Positions 1 to 8,250 of a stretch of 19,247 nucleotides of DNA are shown here, piece after piece; the stretch's first letter is position 1; every line of letters starts with the position of its first letter. The DNA is from Polyangiaceae bacterium (GTDB lineage Bacteria; Myxococcota; Polyangia; Polyangiales; Polyangiaceae): positions 1-19,247 of the forward strand of contig JAICTU010000128.1 in NCBI GenBank assembly GCA_025936205.1. Direction: 5' to 3'. The notes beneath the pieces are model-generated. The model was not told the DNA's origin. It was given only the letters and a program-made list of their open reading frames with translations, and did no database searches. A program made the translations under genes and the position numbers.

Positions 1-1344
1 ACGCCGGGGGGCACCACACCGGGCGGTACGACGCCCGGAGGCACGGCTCCGAGCCCGAGCAACCCTGCCGCCGGCTTGACTCCGAATCGGCCCGATCCCT
101 GCCGTGGCGTGCCGCTGCCTGCTGACCAGCACTTCGTGGCGCCGGGCCTGTGTGCGAGCGCAGTGGCGTTCGGTCAGGACGGGTTGCGCCAGATCAGCTT
201 CACCTCGAACGGCGACCTGATCGGTGTGCAGATCGATGGCGAGGTCGTGCGCTACCGTGACAGCAATGGCGACGGCAAGTTCCAAGGCTCCTCCGAGATC
301 GTGATTCTCGGCTACACGGACGGCAACGGAAACAATGCGCACGTCGACGAGCAGGGCGGCTATCTGTACGCGGGCTCGCCCAACGGCGTGGTGCGCTGGC
401 CCTACAGCGCGGACATCACGGAATTCGACTCGTCCGAAGATGTGGTCATCAATCAGCCGTCGGACGGCGCGCACCCGTACCACACGGTGCATGTGTACGA
501 TGGCTGGCTGTACGTGCACTCTGGATCGGAACAGAACATCATCGCGCCCGCTGACCCCGACTACGATACCAATCGCGCGCTGCTGAAGCGCTTTCAGCTC
601 TCGAAGTTCAATCCCTCCACGCCCTTCGATTGGTCGGAGGGCGAGGTGGTCGCTTCCGGGCTGCGCAACATGGTCGGTTATTCGCGCGGCCCCGACGGCA
701 ATCTGTACGGTGTGGTCAACGGCATCGATGCGCTCGCCTATCGTGGTGAGGACGTGCGCGACGAGAACCCGGGCGAGCCGCTGGTGCGCCTCGATCCGGG
801 CAGCGCGTTCGGTTTTCCCTATTGTTTCACCGCGCAAAACATCGACGGTAAGGCGCCCGGTGCGCAGCTGGCGACCGATGCCGACGGCTTCACGAACCCG
901 CACGACGACGCCTGGTGCCAGCAGAACTCGAAGGCACCGGTGAGCTTCCTGCCGGCACACACGGCGCCCCTCGACATCACCTTCTACAACCCGGGCCAGG
1001 TGCGCTCGCTGCCGCAGGACTGGAGCGGCGGCGCCTTCGTGACCGAACACGGCTCGGGAGAGGCCTCGCCGTCGGTGGGACACAACGTGGTCTTCTTCCC
1101 GTTCGGCTCGGGCCAACCCAGCATGCCGCGCAGCGCCGACAATCCTCCCACGTATCCGTTCACCGTCGTCTTCGGCGGCGGCAGCTCGTCACGCCACGCC
1201 GACGGAGAGTGGGGCTGGCGATCGGGCAGCAACGGCGACGATAACGTGCGCCCGGTGGGCGTCGCGGTGTCGCCGGTCGATGGCGCACTCTATGTGTCGG
1301 CCGATCGGGGCGGAGTGCTGTACCGGATCGGTGTGAAGCTCTGA
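1..1344 (+). CDS. Sorbosone/glucose dehydrogenase-like beta-propeller protein (5'-partial)
   Basis: The reading frame is open to the left edge, so the true start lies outside the window; an internal TTG at 76 is not a credible start. The first visible residues are a Thr/Pro/Gly-rich linker with TPGG repeats, typical of the segment after a lipoprotein or secretion signal. The body has repeated blade-like segments (SFTSNGDLIGVQIDGEVVR, GPDGNLYGVVNG, DPGSAFGFPYCF, VSPVDGALYVSADRGGVLYR) like those of the sorbosone/PQQ-dependent sugar dehydrogenase beta-propellers (GSDH-type). The last segment, DGALYVSADRGGVLYRI, is the usual final blade of that family. It probably acts outside the cytoplasm as an oxidoreductase or carbohydrate-binding propeller. 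No CxxCH haem motif is visible in this part. The substrate cannot be read from sequence. The family fold is fairly sure, the activity is not. Confidence 0.75.
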   Translation, partial: TPGGTTPGGTTPGGTAPSPSNPAAGLTPNRPDPCRGVPLPADQHFVAPGLCASAVAFGQDGLRQISFTSNGDLIGVQIDGEVVRYRDSNGDGKFQGSSEIVILGYTDGNGNNAHVDEQGGYLYAGSPNGVVRWPYSADITEFDSSEDVVINQPSDGAHPYHTVHVYDGWLYVHSGSEQNIIAPADPDYDTNRALLKRFQLSKFNPSTPFDWSEGEVVASGLRNMVGYSRGPDGNLYGVVNGIDALAYRGEDVRDENPGEPLVRLDPGSAFGFPYCFTAQNIDGKAPGAQLATDADGFTNPHDDAWCQQNSKAPVSFLPAHTAPLDITFYNPGQVRSLPQDWSGGAFVTEHGSGEASPSVGHNVVFFPFGSGQPSMPRSADNPPTYPFTVVFGGGSSSRHADGEWGWRSGSNGDDNVRPVGVAVSPVDGALYVSADRGGVLYRIGVKL

Positions 1345-2390
1345 TCGCGCGGTGCGCACTGGCGCTGCTGCTTGCCCTGGGCTGCGCTAGCGGGCCTATC
1401 CGGCAGCTCCACCCATCGGGCGGCGACACCTTCACTCTGTTCCCGGAGGATCAAAGGGTGCCGCCGCCGATCCGCTGCACGGGCACACCTCGGGCCTGGG
1501 TAATCCGCCGCTCTGCGAGCGCACGAGCGACGATCTGCGTGATCTCGAGCAAAAGTACGGCAAGGCGCCGCTCTGGGCACCGCCCGGTGCCGTGTTCAAC
1601 TATTCCAACCTCGGCTACAGCTTGGTCGCGCTGGTGCTGGAGCGCGTGACGGGCATGCCCTTCGAGCAGGTGGTGCAACAGCGGGTCCTGAGCCCGGCAG
1701 GCATTCCTGGCGCCAGCTTCGGACCGGACCAGGTGACGGTCCACGGGCAGCGGCCCGAGCAAGTCACGCTCATGCCGCGCTGCCGCGCGATGTGGCCTGC
1801 CGGCGGCCTGATGTTGAGCGTGCGCGAGCTCGGGCGCTGGGCAGCCGAGCTCGCCCAGCCGGCGGCTTCACCCCTCGGCCCCACCCTCGAGCAACTGATG
1901 GCGTCGCGCGTGCCGCAACCGGCGACGCGCCCCGATGCCAGCCATGGCTATGGTACAGCGCATCGAGCAGAACGGCCTCGCGATCTTCAGCCACGCCGGC
2001 AAACTCGAAGACTTCGGCTCCTTCGTCGCCTGGGTGCCGGAACGGCAGCTCGGAGTGGCCGTCTTCGTCAACGCGGCGACGCCGCTCGCGGTCGGCGCGG
2101 GATTTCGTGCGCTGAGCACCTTCGCGTCCCTGTCCGAGAACTGGCAACCGCCGCGCGTCACGGCCCATCCACGCCCCGCGTACGTCGGCACCTACGTCGA
2201 CAAAGTCGCTGGCTTGCGCACGCTGCGCGTGAGCCTCGAAGGCGAGCAGCTGGTGATCGACTACGTCGATGGCACTCCTGTCGCATTGCCCTTCGAGTTT
2301 GGGTTCGTGTTCGAGCCCGGCGTCGAGCAGGCGCGCTATGTCGTGACGGCGGTGGGGGTGGGGGAGCGCCTGGCTGCCGCGACGCAATAG
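1344..2390 (+). pseudogene. Broken serine hydrolase (beta-lactamase/PBP-like) lipoprotein
   Basis: Three reading frames together spell one beta-lactamase-related serine hydrolase. From about 1344 a lipoprotein-like signal (ALALLLALGCAS) runs in frame 3. From about 1472 the match continues in frame 2 with the family landmark HTSGL, then WAPPGAVFNYSNLGYSLVA, which contains the YSN catalytic motif, and GGLMLSVRELGRWA. Near 1950, just after SHGYG, the frame shifts again to frame 3: VQRIEQNGLAIFSHAG carries the HxG-type motif, and a C-terminal beta domain ends at the TAG at 2388. The segment that should hold the SxxK nucleophile, normally between the signal and HTSGL, is absent, so there is an internal deletion plus at least two frame changes. 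No good start codon is visible; the remnant abuts the stop of the upstream gene. It cannot make an active enzyme. Confidence 0.8.
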
Positions 2391-2494
2391 CCACGTCTTG
2401 GCGGGAACCACCGGCGCCTCTCAGCGCTGACCTCTGCGCCTTGATTTAGGCCGGACCTCATCCCCCCAAGGGTGGCCGCCAAATGGGCAGTGCG

Positions 2495-2606
2495 GTTTCA
2501 TGGGCGAAACGCCTGACGCCAGCGCAGCCCCTCGGGTGCGACGATCTGAGGTTTCCATGGAAACCTCAGATCAAAGTGCGGCAAGGGCATCCCGCCGCTC
2601 TCCGGC
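2495..2606 (+). repeat. 112-bp dispersed repeat, copy 1, with perfect 30-nt palindrome
   Basis: The core at 2543-2572 is a perfect palindrome with half-site GATCTGAGGTTTCCA. Flanks on both sides also match copy 2 (17911-18022, inverted): the left flank shares GTTTCATG, the CGCCTGA/GCC block and AGCCCCTCG; the right flank shares GTGCGGCAAGGGC, TCCCGCCGC and CTCCGGC. The two copies are both 112 nt between the limits of detectable similarity. A long palindrome with conserved flanks resembles REP/BIME or MITE-type dispersed elements; the exact family is unknown to me. Confidence 0.8.
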
Positions 2607-2608
2607 TG

Positions 2609-2626
2609 GGGCTCGGTGCCGAGCCC
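2609..2626 (-). terminator. Hairpin just after the outer-membrane protein gene
   Basis: GGGCTCGG and CCGAGCCC form an 8-bp stem with a two-base centre, 4 nt beyond the stop codon of the minus-strand gene that ends at 2631. There is no T-tract on the minus strand, so an intrinsic terminator is only likely, not shown; it may instead be an mRNA 3'-end stabiliser. Confidence 0.4.
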
Positions 2627-2630
2627 TTTC

Positions 2631-3257
2631 TCAGAGGCTCACGCCGAGGCCGAGGCCCAGGATGAGGCCGTTCGAGTTGTCGCCGGCGACGAGCTCGTAA
2701 CGGGCTTCGGCGTTGATGTTGAGCAGGCCCAGGCTGAAGAAGGCTTCCAGGGCGGGGGCCAGCACGGTGCCGTTGGCGTCGAGCTCGCGGTTGGAGACGT
2801 CCGGCTCTCCGCCTTCCACCTTCACGTTGCTGAAGAGGGCTCCGAGCCCCAGCTCGGGGCGCAGGGTGAGCGGGCCGAGACCGAGATCGTAGCCGACGCG
2901 CGCGAGCAGCTGGGAGCTGGCGCGCGAGACGTCGGGCCCGGAGCTGAAGGAGACCGTCTCACCAAAGAAGTAGTCGAAGGATGCGCCGAGGTAGAGCGAG
3001 AGCGGCAGGGTCACGCCTGCCGAGAGCCCGATGCCCGGGCCATAGCCGTTCACGGTCTTGTAGTGCGTTTGCGTGCCGGAGCTAAAGCCCACATTGGCTT
3101 CGTCTCCGGCGACAGTGCCGTAGAGGCCGCGCACGCTGCCCCACAAGGTCAGGAGCGGGAGCGCGTGAGCGTCTCTGCCCACGGCCAGGAGAGCGAGAGC
3201 GCCCATGGCGCTCGCGAATCGGACTGCCCAGCGACCGCCGGTCTTTGATTTCACCAT
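2631..3257 (-). CDS. Small outer-membrane beta-barrel protein
   Basis: This 208-residue protein starts with a basic N-terminus and a hydrophobic Sec-type signal peptide (about residues 8-32, SAMGALALLAVGRDAHA, likely cleaved after AHA). The mature part alternates polar and hydrophobic residues in amphipathic strands rich in Gly, Tyr and Ser (GPGIGLSAGVTLPLSLYLGA, LTLRPELGLGALFSNV, INAEARYELVAG) and ends with the strand LILGLGLGVSL. That is the pattern of an eight-to-ten-stranded outer-membrane barrel of the OmpW/OmpA-like hypothetical type common in delta-type proteobacteria. The terminal residue is Leu rather than the more usual Phe. It is transcribed away from the three-gene operon, with an 82-bp divergent gap. 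The function is unknown; it may be structural or a small porin. Confidence 0.7.
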   Translation of the reverse strand: MVKSKTGGRWAVRFASAMGALALLAVGRDAHALPLLTLWGSVRGLYGTVAGDEANVGFSSGTQTHYKTVNGYGPGIGLSAGVTLPLSLYLGASFDYFFGETVSFSSGPDVSRASSQLLARVGYDLGLGPLTLRPELGLGALFSNVKVEGGEPDVSNRELDANGTVLAPALEAFFSLGLLNINAEARYELVAGDNSNGLILGLGLGVSL

Positions 3258-3339
3258 TGCGCGTCACGGTACGGGAAATTCCGGCCGATTCCAAGGTTCG
3301 GCGTAGCCAGGGCGGCGGCGGCAGCGCTACGTTTGCTCG

Positions 3340-4185
3340 ATGGCGAGTGCGAGAAAGCAAGCTACGGCGCTCGATGAGACGCGGGTCGAGGCGGAGCTCG
3401 CGGCGTTGCGCCGGAGGCTCGAGCTCGATGGGGGGGTGAAGCTGTCCACGATCCGCCCGAAGGCGCTGGCGGGGAGGCTCGCCACAGTGCTCGCCACGGA
3501 GGGGTTCGAGAGCAACGGGACCTGGATCCGGCGTCCGCTGGGCGAGCAGCTCGAGCGAGCGCTGTCTCATGGTGCGGCGCTCGATCGCAAGTCGCTGGCC
3601 GCGCAGATGCGCGGCGCCAGCGCGGCCGAGTTGCGACGGGCTCTGCTCGACGCCGAGCGCGCGGGTCAGGTGCGGCGCGTTGCGAGGGGCAGGGCGGAGG
3701 TGCTGGTGGGCGGCGCGGTGCCGGTGCTCTCCGGGGCGGAGTTGCAGGGGCTCAGTGCCAGGGTGGGCGCGCTGGACAAGGCGCTGGCCGGCGCCGCGCG
3801 CAAGAAGGGGCTGGCGCTGCTCGTGAGCGATGTTCAGCAGGCGCTGGAGGAGGTCACGCAGCTGCTGCCGAGGTCGGGCGCGGTCCGCGCGGCGGAGAGC
3901 GGGGGCGAGCCGGCGCTGCGCACGGTGCTGGCCGCGGTCGGCGCCGCCCGGGACGGCAATAGCGGGCTTTCCTTCGTGCCGGATGTGGTGCGGCGGCTAT
4001 TGCCGACGATGTCGGTGGCCGTCGCACGGGAGGTGTTGCTGTTGGCGGCGAGCCGCGAGCTGCTGGAGCTGAGGCCCGAGGGGGGGCTCGGGCGGCTGTC
4101 TGCCGAGGATCTCGAGCTCTGCCCGCCAGGCCCGGCGCGCACCCGCCTCTCCTGGGCGCGCCTGCTCGAGGGAGGGCAGGGGTGA
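3340..4185 (+). CDS. First gene of a defence-like operon: winged-helix-like protein
   Basis: This 281-residue, largely alpha-helical soluble protein has no signal peptide and matches no family I can name. Residues about 83-125 (ALDRKSLAAQM, AELRRALLDAERAGQVRRVA, then RGRAEVLVGG) have a helix-turn-helix followed by a beta-hairpin, as in winged-helix domains. The N-terminal part (RLATVLATEGFE, NGTWIRRPLGEQL) could be a second one. The C-terminal third is helical and Leu/Ala rich, suggesting a protein interaction surface. ATG at 3340 is the start; no strong Shine-Dalgarno sequence is visible. The stop TGA overlaps the start of the ATPase gene, so the two are translationally coupled. By position it is probably a DNA-binding or adaptor subunit for the ATPase and the nuclease-translocase downstream. 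That role is inference. Confidence 0.65.
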   Translation: MASARKQATALDETRVEAELAALRRRLELDGGVKLSTIRPKALAGRLATVLATEGFESNGTWIRRPLGEQLERALSHGAALDRKSLAAQMRGASAAELRRALLDAERAGQVRRVARGRAEVLVGGAVPVLSGAELQGLSARVGALDKALAGAARKKGLALLVSDVQQALEEVTQLLPRSGAVRAAESGGEPALRTVLAAVGAARDGNSGLSFVPDVVRRLLPTMSVAVAREVLLLAASRELLELRPEGGLGRLSAEDLELCPPGPARTRLSWARLLEGGQG

Positions 4186-6266
4186 TGCCAGCGTTCTTCG
4201 ACGCCATCCACGCCGACCCCTGGGCGCAGGACTTCTTCGACCTCGCCTCCTTGAACGCGCGGGCGAGCGGCGCGGTGGAAGCGGCGATCGAGTCCATTCA
4301 TCAGACCGCTCGCTCGGCGCCGCTCTCCTTGCGCTCGAGCTCTCTGGTGATCCTGGGGCCGCCGGGCGCCGGCAAGACGCATCTGTTTGCGCGCTTGCGC
4401 CGGCGCGTGGGGCCGCGGGCGGTGTTCGTGCACGTGCGCCCGCTGGTGCACGCGGAGATGAACGCGCGCTTTCTGCTCGGTGAGGTGGTGCGGCAGCTCG
4501 GCTTCCCGACGTCGCAGGGCATGCCGCAGGCGAGCGCGCTGGTGGGCTCGCTGCTCGGCTATCTCGGTGGCGTGGGCGCGGAGTTTCCGTCCACCGTGCT
4601 CGCTGAATACTCCGAGCTCGCTCCGGACGCGCGCGAGGCGCGCATCGATGCCGAGCTGGAGCGGCTGTTCGCGATCTGGCCCGAGGTGGACGAGAGCTAT
4701 TTGCGGCGCCTCTTGGCCGTGCCCTTTGCGACGGGAGCGACCGCACGCGCTCTCTTGACCTGGCTCTCCGGGCGCGACTGCGACGTGGCGCAGCTGCAGC
4801 GCATCGGAGCGACGGCTTCGCTGGGGGAGGAGCACGCCTTCGCCGCGTTGCGCACGCTGGCGGCGGTCGCCGCGCTCGGCTCGCCGCTGGTGCTCGTGTT
4901 CGATCAGCTCGAGAACTTGATCGACGCGGAGGGCGCCGGACCGCGCTTGCGAGCCTACGGGCATCTGGCGGCCGAATGTGTCGACACGCTGCGCGGCACG
5001 GTCGTGGTGCACCTGGCGCTGGATAGCGAGTGGCAGCGCGGCATCGAGCCTGCGTTCAACCTCTCACAGCGCTCGCGCATCGTGATGCGGCGAGAGCTGC
5101 TGGAGTTGCCGCGCGCGGCCGAGCGCGAGGAGCTGCTGCGGCGTCTGCACGAGCGCGTACCCGGCGCGCGCGAGCCCTTCCCGTGGCCGCTCGGCGAGCG
5201 CCGGCTGGCGCGGCTGCGCAGCGCTCCCGGTCTCACGCCGCGCATGTTGCTGATCGAATTTCGCAAAGCGCTGGACGGCGAGGCCGATGACGCGGACGAT
5301 CAACTGCTCCCGGAGGCGTCGGAGCCGGGCGAGCCGAGCTCTGTGGCTCCCGAAGGCGGGCCGCCCGAGCCCGAGCGGCGCGACCTGCAGGGCGAATGGC
5401 AAAGCCAGCTGCAACACGCGCGCGACCTGATCCAGCGCGCCGGAGAGGAGCGGCAGTCGCTCGATGCCGCGCGGCTCGCCGACGGCATCTTTGCCTGCGC
5501 AGCGTTCCTGCCGCAGGTGACGGTGCGCCTCAGCGCCAAGCCGCCGGCGCAGCTGGTGCTGGAGAGCGCGGGCCGCAGCGAAGCCATTGCGCTGGTGCAA
5601 GAGTCGCATCCGCGCAGCGCGGGCACCGTGCTCGGCAAGCTCAGCGCGCTGAGCAGCACCACTGCAGTGGTCGCGCTACGCGAGCGGGCGCGCGAGTTCC
5701 CGCCGACCTGGAAGGAGACGTTGCGCAAGCAAGCCGCGCTGCTCGAGACGGGGCGCGCGCGCTGGCTGGACATCGAGCCACAGGATTGCGCGCGGCTGCT
5801 CGCGCTCGCTGCGCTGCTCCAGGCGGCGCGCTCGGGGGACGTGAGCGATGCCCGCGGCCTGCAGGTGACGGAGGCCGAGGTCCAGGACTGGGCGCGCAGC
5901 GATCTCGACGTCCCCGAGTGGCCGATCTGCCGCGCGCTGCAGGGTGCAGCAGAGCTGAGCCCCGTGCCGCTGCAGGAGGAGGAAGAAAAGGCGCCCTCGA
6001 CGCCCGCGGCGAGCGTGCCCCCGCCGCCTTCGACGGAGCGCTTGCCGCCTCCCGTGCTGGAGGCAAACCCGGCGCCGCGCGTCACGGGTAGCGCGCTCGC
6101 CATCCTGCGCCGCTTGCGTGTGGCCTCCTTCGAGCGGCTCGTGCGCGAGGTGGGCAGGGTGGAGCCGGCGAGCACGCGCGCCACGATCCAGGCGGAGCTG
6201 GAGACGGCGGGTGAACGCATCCGCTGGTTTGGCCGTTCCATCGTGTTCTTCCGGAGCGGTGAATGA
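4185..6266 (+). CDS. P-loop ATPase (AAA/STAND-like) with C-terminal winged helix, second gene of the operon
   Basis: This protein is about 693 residues from the ATG at 4185, which overlaps the upstream stop as TGATG and is preceded by GGAGGG; a GTG one codon earlier is an alternative. A Walker A motif GPPGAGKT lies near residues 58-65, and a Walker B LVLVFDQLE near 235-243. DQLE resembles the DQFE-type Walker B of STAND-like ATPases. A central region (about 400-560) is a mixed alpha/beta domain, followed by a Pro-rich linker (about 590-630). The last 55 residues (ALAILRRLRVASFERLVREV ... IRWFGRSIVFFRS) look like a winged helix. No membrane segments are seen. The gene ends in an ATGA overlap with the nuclease-translocase gene. 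It is likely the ATP-driven sensor or loader of the complex. Its AAA/STAND placement is reasonable; its specific role is inferred from neighbours only. Confidence 0.75.
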   Translation: MPAFFDAIHADPWAQDFFDLASLNARASGAVEAAIESIHQTARSAPLSLRSSSLVILGPPGAGKTHLFARLRRRVGPRAVFVHVRPLVHAEMNARFLLGEVVRQLGFPTSQGMPQASALVGSLLGYLGGVGAEFPSTVLAEYSELAPDAREARIDAELERLFAIWPEVDESYLRRLLAVPFATGATARALLTWLSGRDCDVAQLQRIGATASLGEEHAFAALRTLAAVAALGSPLVLVFDQLENLIDAEGAGPRLRAYGHLAAECVDTLRGTVVVHLALDSEWQRGIEPAFNLSQRSRIVMRRELLELPRAAEREELLRRLHERVPGAREPFPWPLGERRLARLRSAPGLTPRMLLIEFRKALDGEADDADDQLLPEASEPGEPSSVAPEGGPPEPERRDLQGEWQSQLQHARDLIQRAGEERQSLDAARLADGIFACAAFLPQVTVRLSAKPPAQLVLESAGRSEAIALVQESHPRSAGTVLGKLSALSSTTAVVALRERAREFPPTWKETLRKQAALLETGRARWLDIEPQDCARLLALAALLQAARSGDVSDARGLQVTEAEVQDWARSDLDVPEWPICRALQGAAELSPVPLQEEEEKAPSTPAASVPPPPSTERLPPPVLEANPAPRVTGSALAILRRLRVASFERLVREVGRVEPASTRATIQAELETAGERIRWFGRSIVFFRSGE

Positions 6267-8245
6267 GCGAACGAGTGAGCGTGACCGAGGTGCGCAATGC
6301 CCTGCGCTGCCCGCGCCTGTTTGCGCTGGGTCGCAGCCTCGGCCGCTCCGTTGCGTTCCCGGTGGGCTCCTCGTGCCTGGGGGCGAGCTTTCACCGCGTC
6401 GTCGAGCGCTTTGCCCAGACAGTGAGCACGCCGCCCGCGACCCTCACGCCGCTACCGGCAAAGGTAGCGCGCGACGACGTGGAAGCCTACCTCTCCGACT
6501 GGCTGCTCGAGCTGCTGATGGACGAGCTCGAGCAGGACGACACGTATGCCTCGATGCCCGGCGAAGTGGACGATCTCGCCGAAGCCCTGCGCGAGCTCGC
6601 GCGCCACCTCTCCGCGCGCCTCGATCCCTTCACGGAGCCGCCGGCGCAGGCGTTGAGCGCGCTGATGCACTCCGGCGAGCAGGCGATCGAGGCCCAGCTG
6701 GGCACGGGCCCGGTCGTCAGCGGGCGACTCGATGCCCTGTACGCGGACGCGCGAGGCCGCATCGACGTGATCGAATACAAGCTCACGGACGAGGCCAATG
6801 ATGAGGTCGACCGCGCGCAGGCCGCACTGTATCGCGAGCTGCTGCGCACGGTGCACGGCATCGACGCGCGCCCGGTCGTGCTGAGATTCTCGCCCCTGCT
6901 GCGTGAAGTCTCGATGAGGCCGGAGCACTCCGACGAGTTCCTGCGCTCGCGCGTGCTGCCGATCGTAGCGCGCATGCCCGAATGGGCCGCGGAGCCCGCG
7001 CGCGCGCCCGAGACGCCCCGCCAGGACCTGTGCGCGGCGTGCCCCGTCGCGCGCGAATGCAAGGAGAGCTACCCGGCGCGCGTTCCGGCGCGAGACGATC
7101 CGCCCGTCGGCGCTTCGCGACCGCGTCCCGGTCCAGGTGCGGGCATCTGTGCTCCCGAGCCGTTGCCGGAACCGGCAGTGAGCGAAGAGGACGTGCACGG
7201 CCGTGCAGAAGCGCAGGCGCTCAGCGCGCGCATCCTGGACGAGCTCCGGCGCCAGGGCACGAGCGCCGTCTGCCCGCATCCGCCCGTGGTGGGGCCGACA
7301 TTGTACCTGATTCAGGTCGCGCGCCCACGCGGCCCCGTGCGACAGCTCGACAACGCCGCCGAAGACATCCGCCACCGCCTGGCGTCCGAAGACGGCGTCG
7401 AGATCGAATACGAAAAGCGCGGCGGCCACCGCCGCTTCGTCGTGAAGAGACGGGAGCCGCGGCGGGTGCTGCTCGCCCCGCTCCTGCACCAGCGGCGACA
7501 ATACCTCGCTGAACGACCGGGTCGGTTCGTGGTCGGCCAGTGCCCGGACGGCGAAGTGCTCTGCGGAGACCTCTCCGACGCCAGCACCCCCCACCTGCTC
7601 GTCGCCGGACAGAGCGGCAGCGGTAAGTCCGTGCTCCTGCAATCCGTGATCGCCAGCCTGGTGCAATACCACCCGCCCAGCGCCATCCGCTTCACCCTCG
7701 TCGATCCAAAGCGCGTCACCTTCAACGGAGCCTCCTTCCGCGGCGCCGTGGCGGCCCACCTCGATGGTCCCGTCCGCAGCGAAGTCGAAGCCGTGCTGCC
7801 CGTGCTCGATCAGCTCATCCAGGCCATGGAAGAGCGCTACCGCCTCTTCGAGCACGCCCAGGTGGCCGACGTTGGCGAGTTCAACGAGCAGGCCAGCCCT
7901 GCCGAGCGCCTCGAACGGCGGGTGCTCGTGATCGACGAATTCCAGGACCTGATCACCGACAAATCCTCCACGCTCGCCTTCTTCGACAGCGTGCGCCGCC
8001 TCGGCGCCAAGGCCCGAGCCGCCGGCATTCACCTCGTGCTGGCCACGCAGCGACCCGATCGCAACGTCGTGCCGCCCATCATCCGAGCGAACCTGGGAGG
8101 CAAGCTCGCATTGCAGGTGGCCTCGGCAACCAACTCACGCATCATTTTGGATGAGAGCGGTGCCGAGCGCCTGCTGGGCAAGGGCGACTTGCTCGCGAGT
8201 CTGGGGCGCGGAGTGGTGAGGGCGCAGGCGCCGCTCTTGGGGTGA
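6263..8245 (+). CDS. Cas4-like Fe-S PD-(D/E)XK nuclease fused to an FtsK/SpoIIIE DNA translocase
   Basis: The 660 residues contain two complete modules. Residues 1-270 form a RecB/Cas4-type nuclease: LGASFHRVVERF (motif I His), D157 in SGRLDAL, E171 and K173 in IEYKL, Q186-Y190 (QxxxY), and four cysteines C16, C257, C260 and C266 in the 4Fe-4S arrangement of Cas4 and AddB. A linker of about 50 residues follows. From about 330, GPTLYLIQVARPRGPVRQL is the alpha/beta entry domain of FtsK. The motor has Walker A GQSGSGKS (449-456, K455), LVDPKRV, Walker B VLVIDEFQDL (D558, E559), KARAAGIHLVLATQRP and a terminal GAERLLGKGDLL, all typical of FtsK/SpoIIIE. The membrane anchor and the gamma (KOPS-binding) domain are absent, so it is a soluble motor. 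The predicted activity is ATP-driven duplex DNA translocation coupled to cleavage. The start ATG overlaps the upstream stop. Confidence 0.88.
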   Translation: MSERVSVTEVRNALRCPRLFALGRSLGRSVAFPVGSSCLGASFHRVVERFAQTVSTPPATLTPLPAKVARDDVEAYLSDWLLELLMDELEQDDTYASMPGEVDDLAEALRELARHLSARLDPFTEPPAQALSALMHSGEQAIEAQLGTGPVVSGRLDALYADARGRIDVIEYKLTDEANDEVDRAQAALYRELLRTVHGIDARPVVLRFSPLLREVSMRPEHSDEFLRSRVLPIVARMPEWAAEPARAPETPRQDLCAACPVARECKESYPARVPARDDPPVGASRPRPGPGAGICAPEPLPEPAVSEEDVHGRAEAQALSARILDELRRQGTSAVCPHPPVVGPTLYLIQVARPRGPVRQLDNAAEDIRHRLASEDGVEIEYEKRGGHRRFVVKRREPRRVLLAPLLHQRRQYLAERPGRFVVGQCPDGEVLCGDLSDASTPHLLVAGQSGSGKSVLLQSVIASLVQYHPPSAIRFTLVDPKRVTFNGASFRGAVAAHLDGPVRSEVEAVLPVLDQLIQAMEERYRLFEHAQVADVGEFNEQASPAERLERRVLVIDEFQDLITDKSSTLAFFDSVRRLGAKARAAGIHLVLATQRPDRNVVPPIIRANLGGKLALQVASATNSRIILDESGAERLLGKGDLLASLGRGVVRAQAPLLG

Positions 8246-8250
8246 GATCA

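Larger units (their letters stand above)
2391..2630. other. Intergenic stretch with palindromic repeat, no gene
   Basis: No convincing coding sequence was found between the broken hydrolase and the convergent outer-membrane protein gene. The short plus-strand reading frames here (from 2483 and 2500) simply read through the repeat; the minus-strand reading of the second repeat copy near 17.9 kb gives nearly the same peptide, showing that the similarity is repeat-derived. Confidence 0.6.

Noticed and set aside
76..78. TTG as start of the beta-propeller gene
   Set aside because: The frame is open to the window edge with a Thr/Pro/Gly linker upstream; the TTG is internal.
6452..8032. A 526-codon open frame on the minus strand opposite the Cas4-FtsK gene
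   Set aside because: It is a mirror of GC-rich coding DNA; the plus strand has clear nuclease and FtsK motifs with overlapping operon starts, the minus frame has no recognisable domain.
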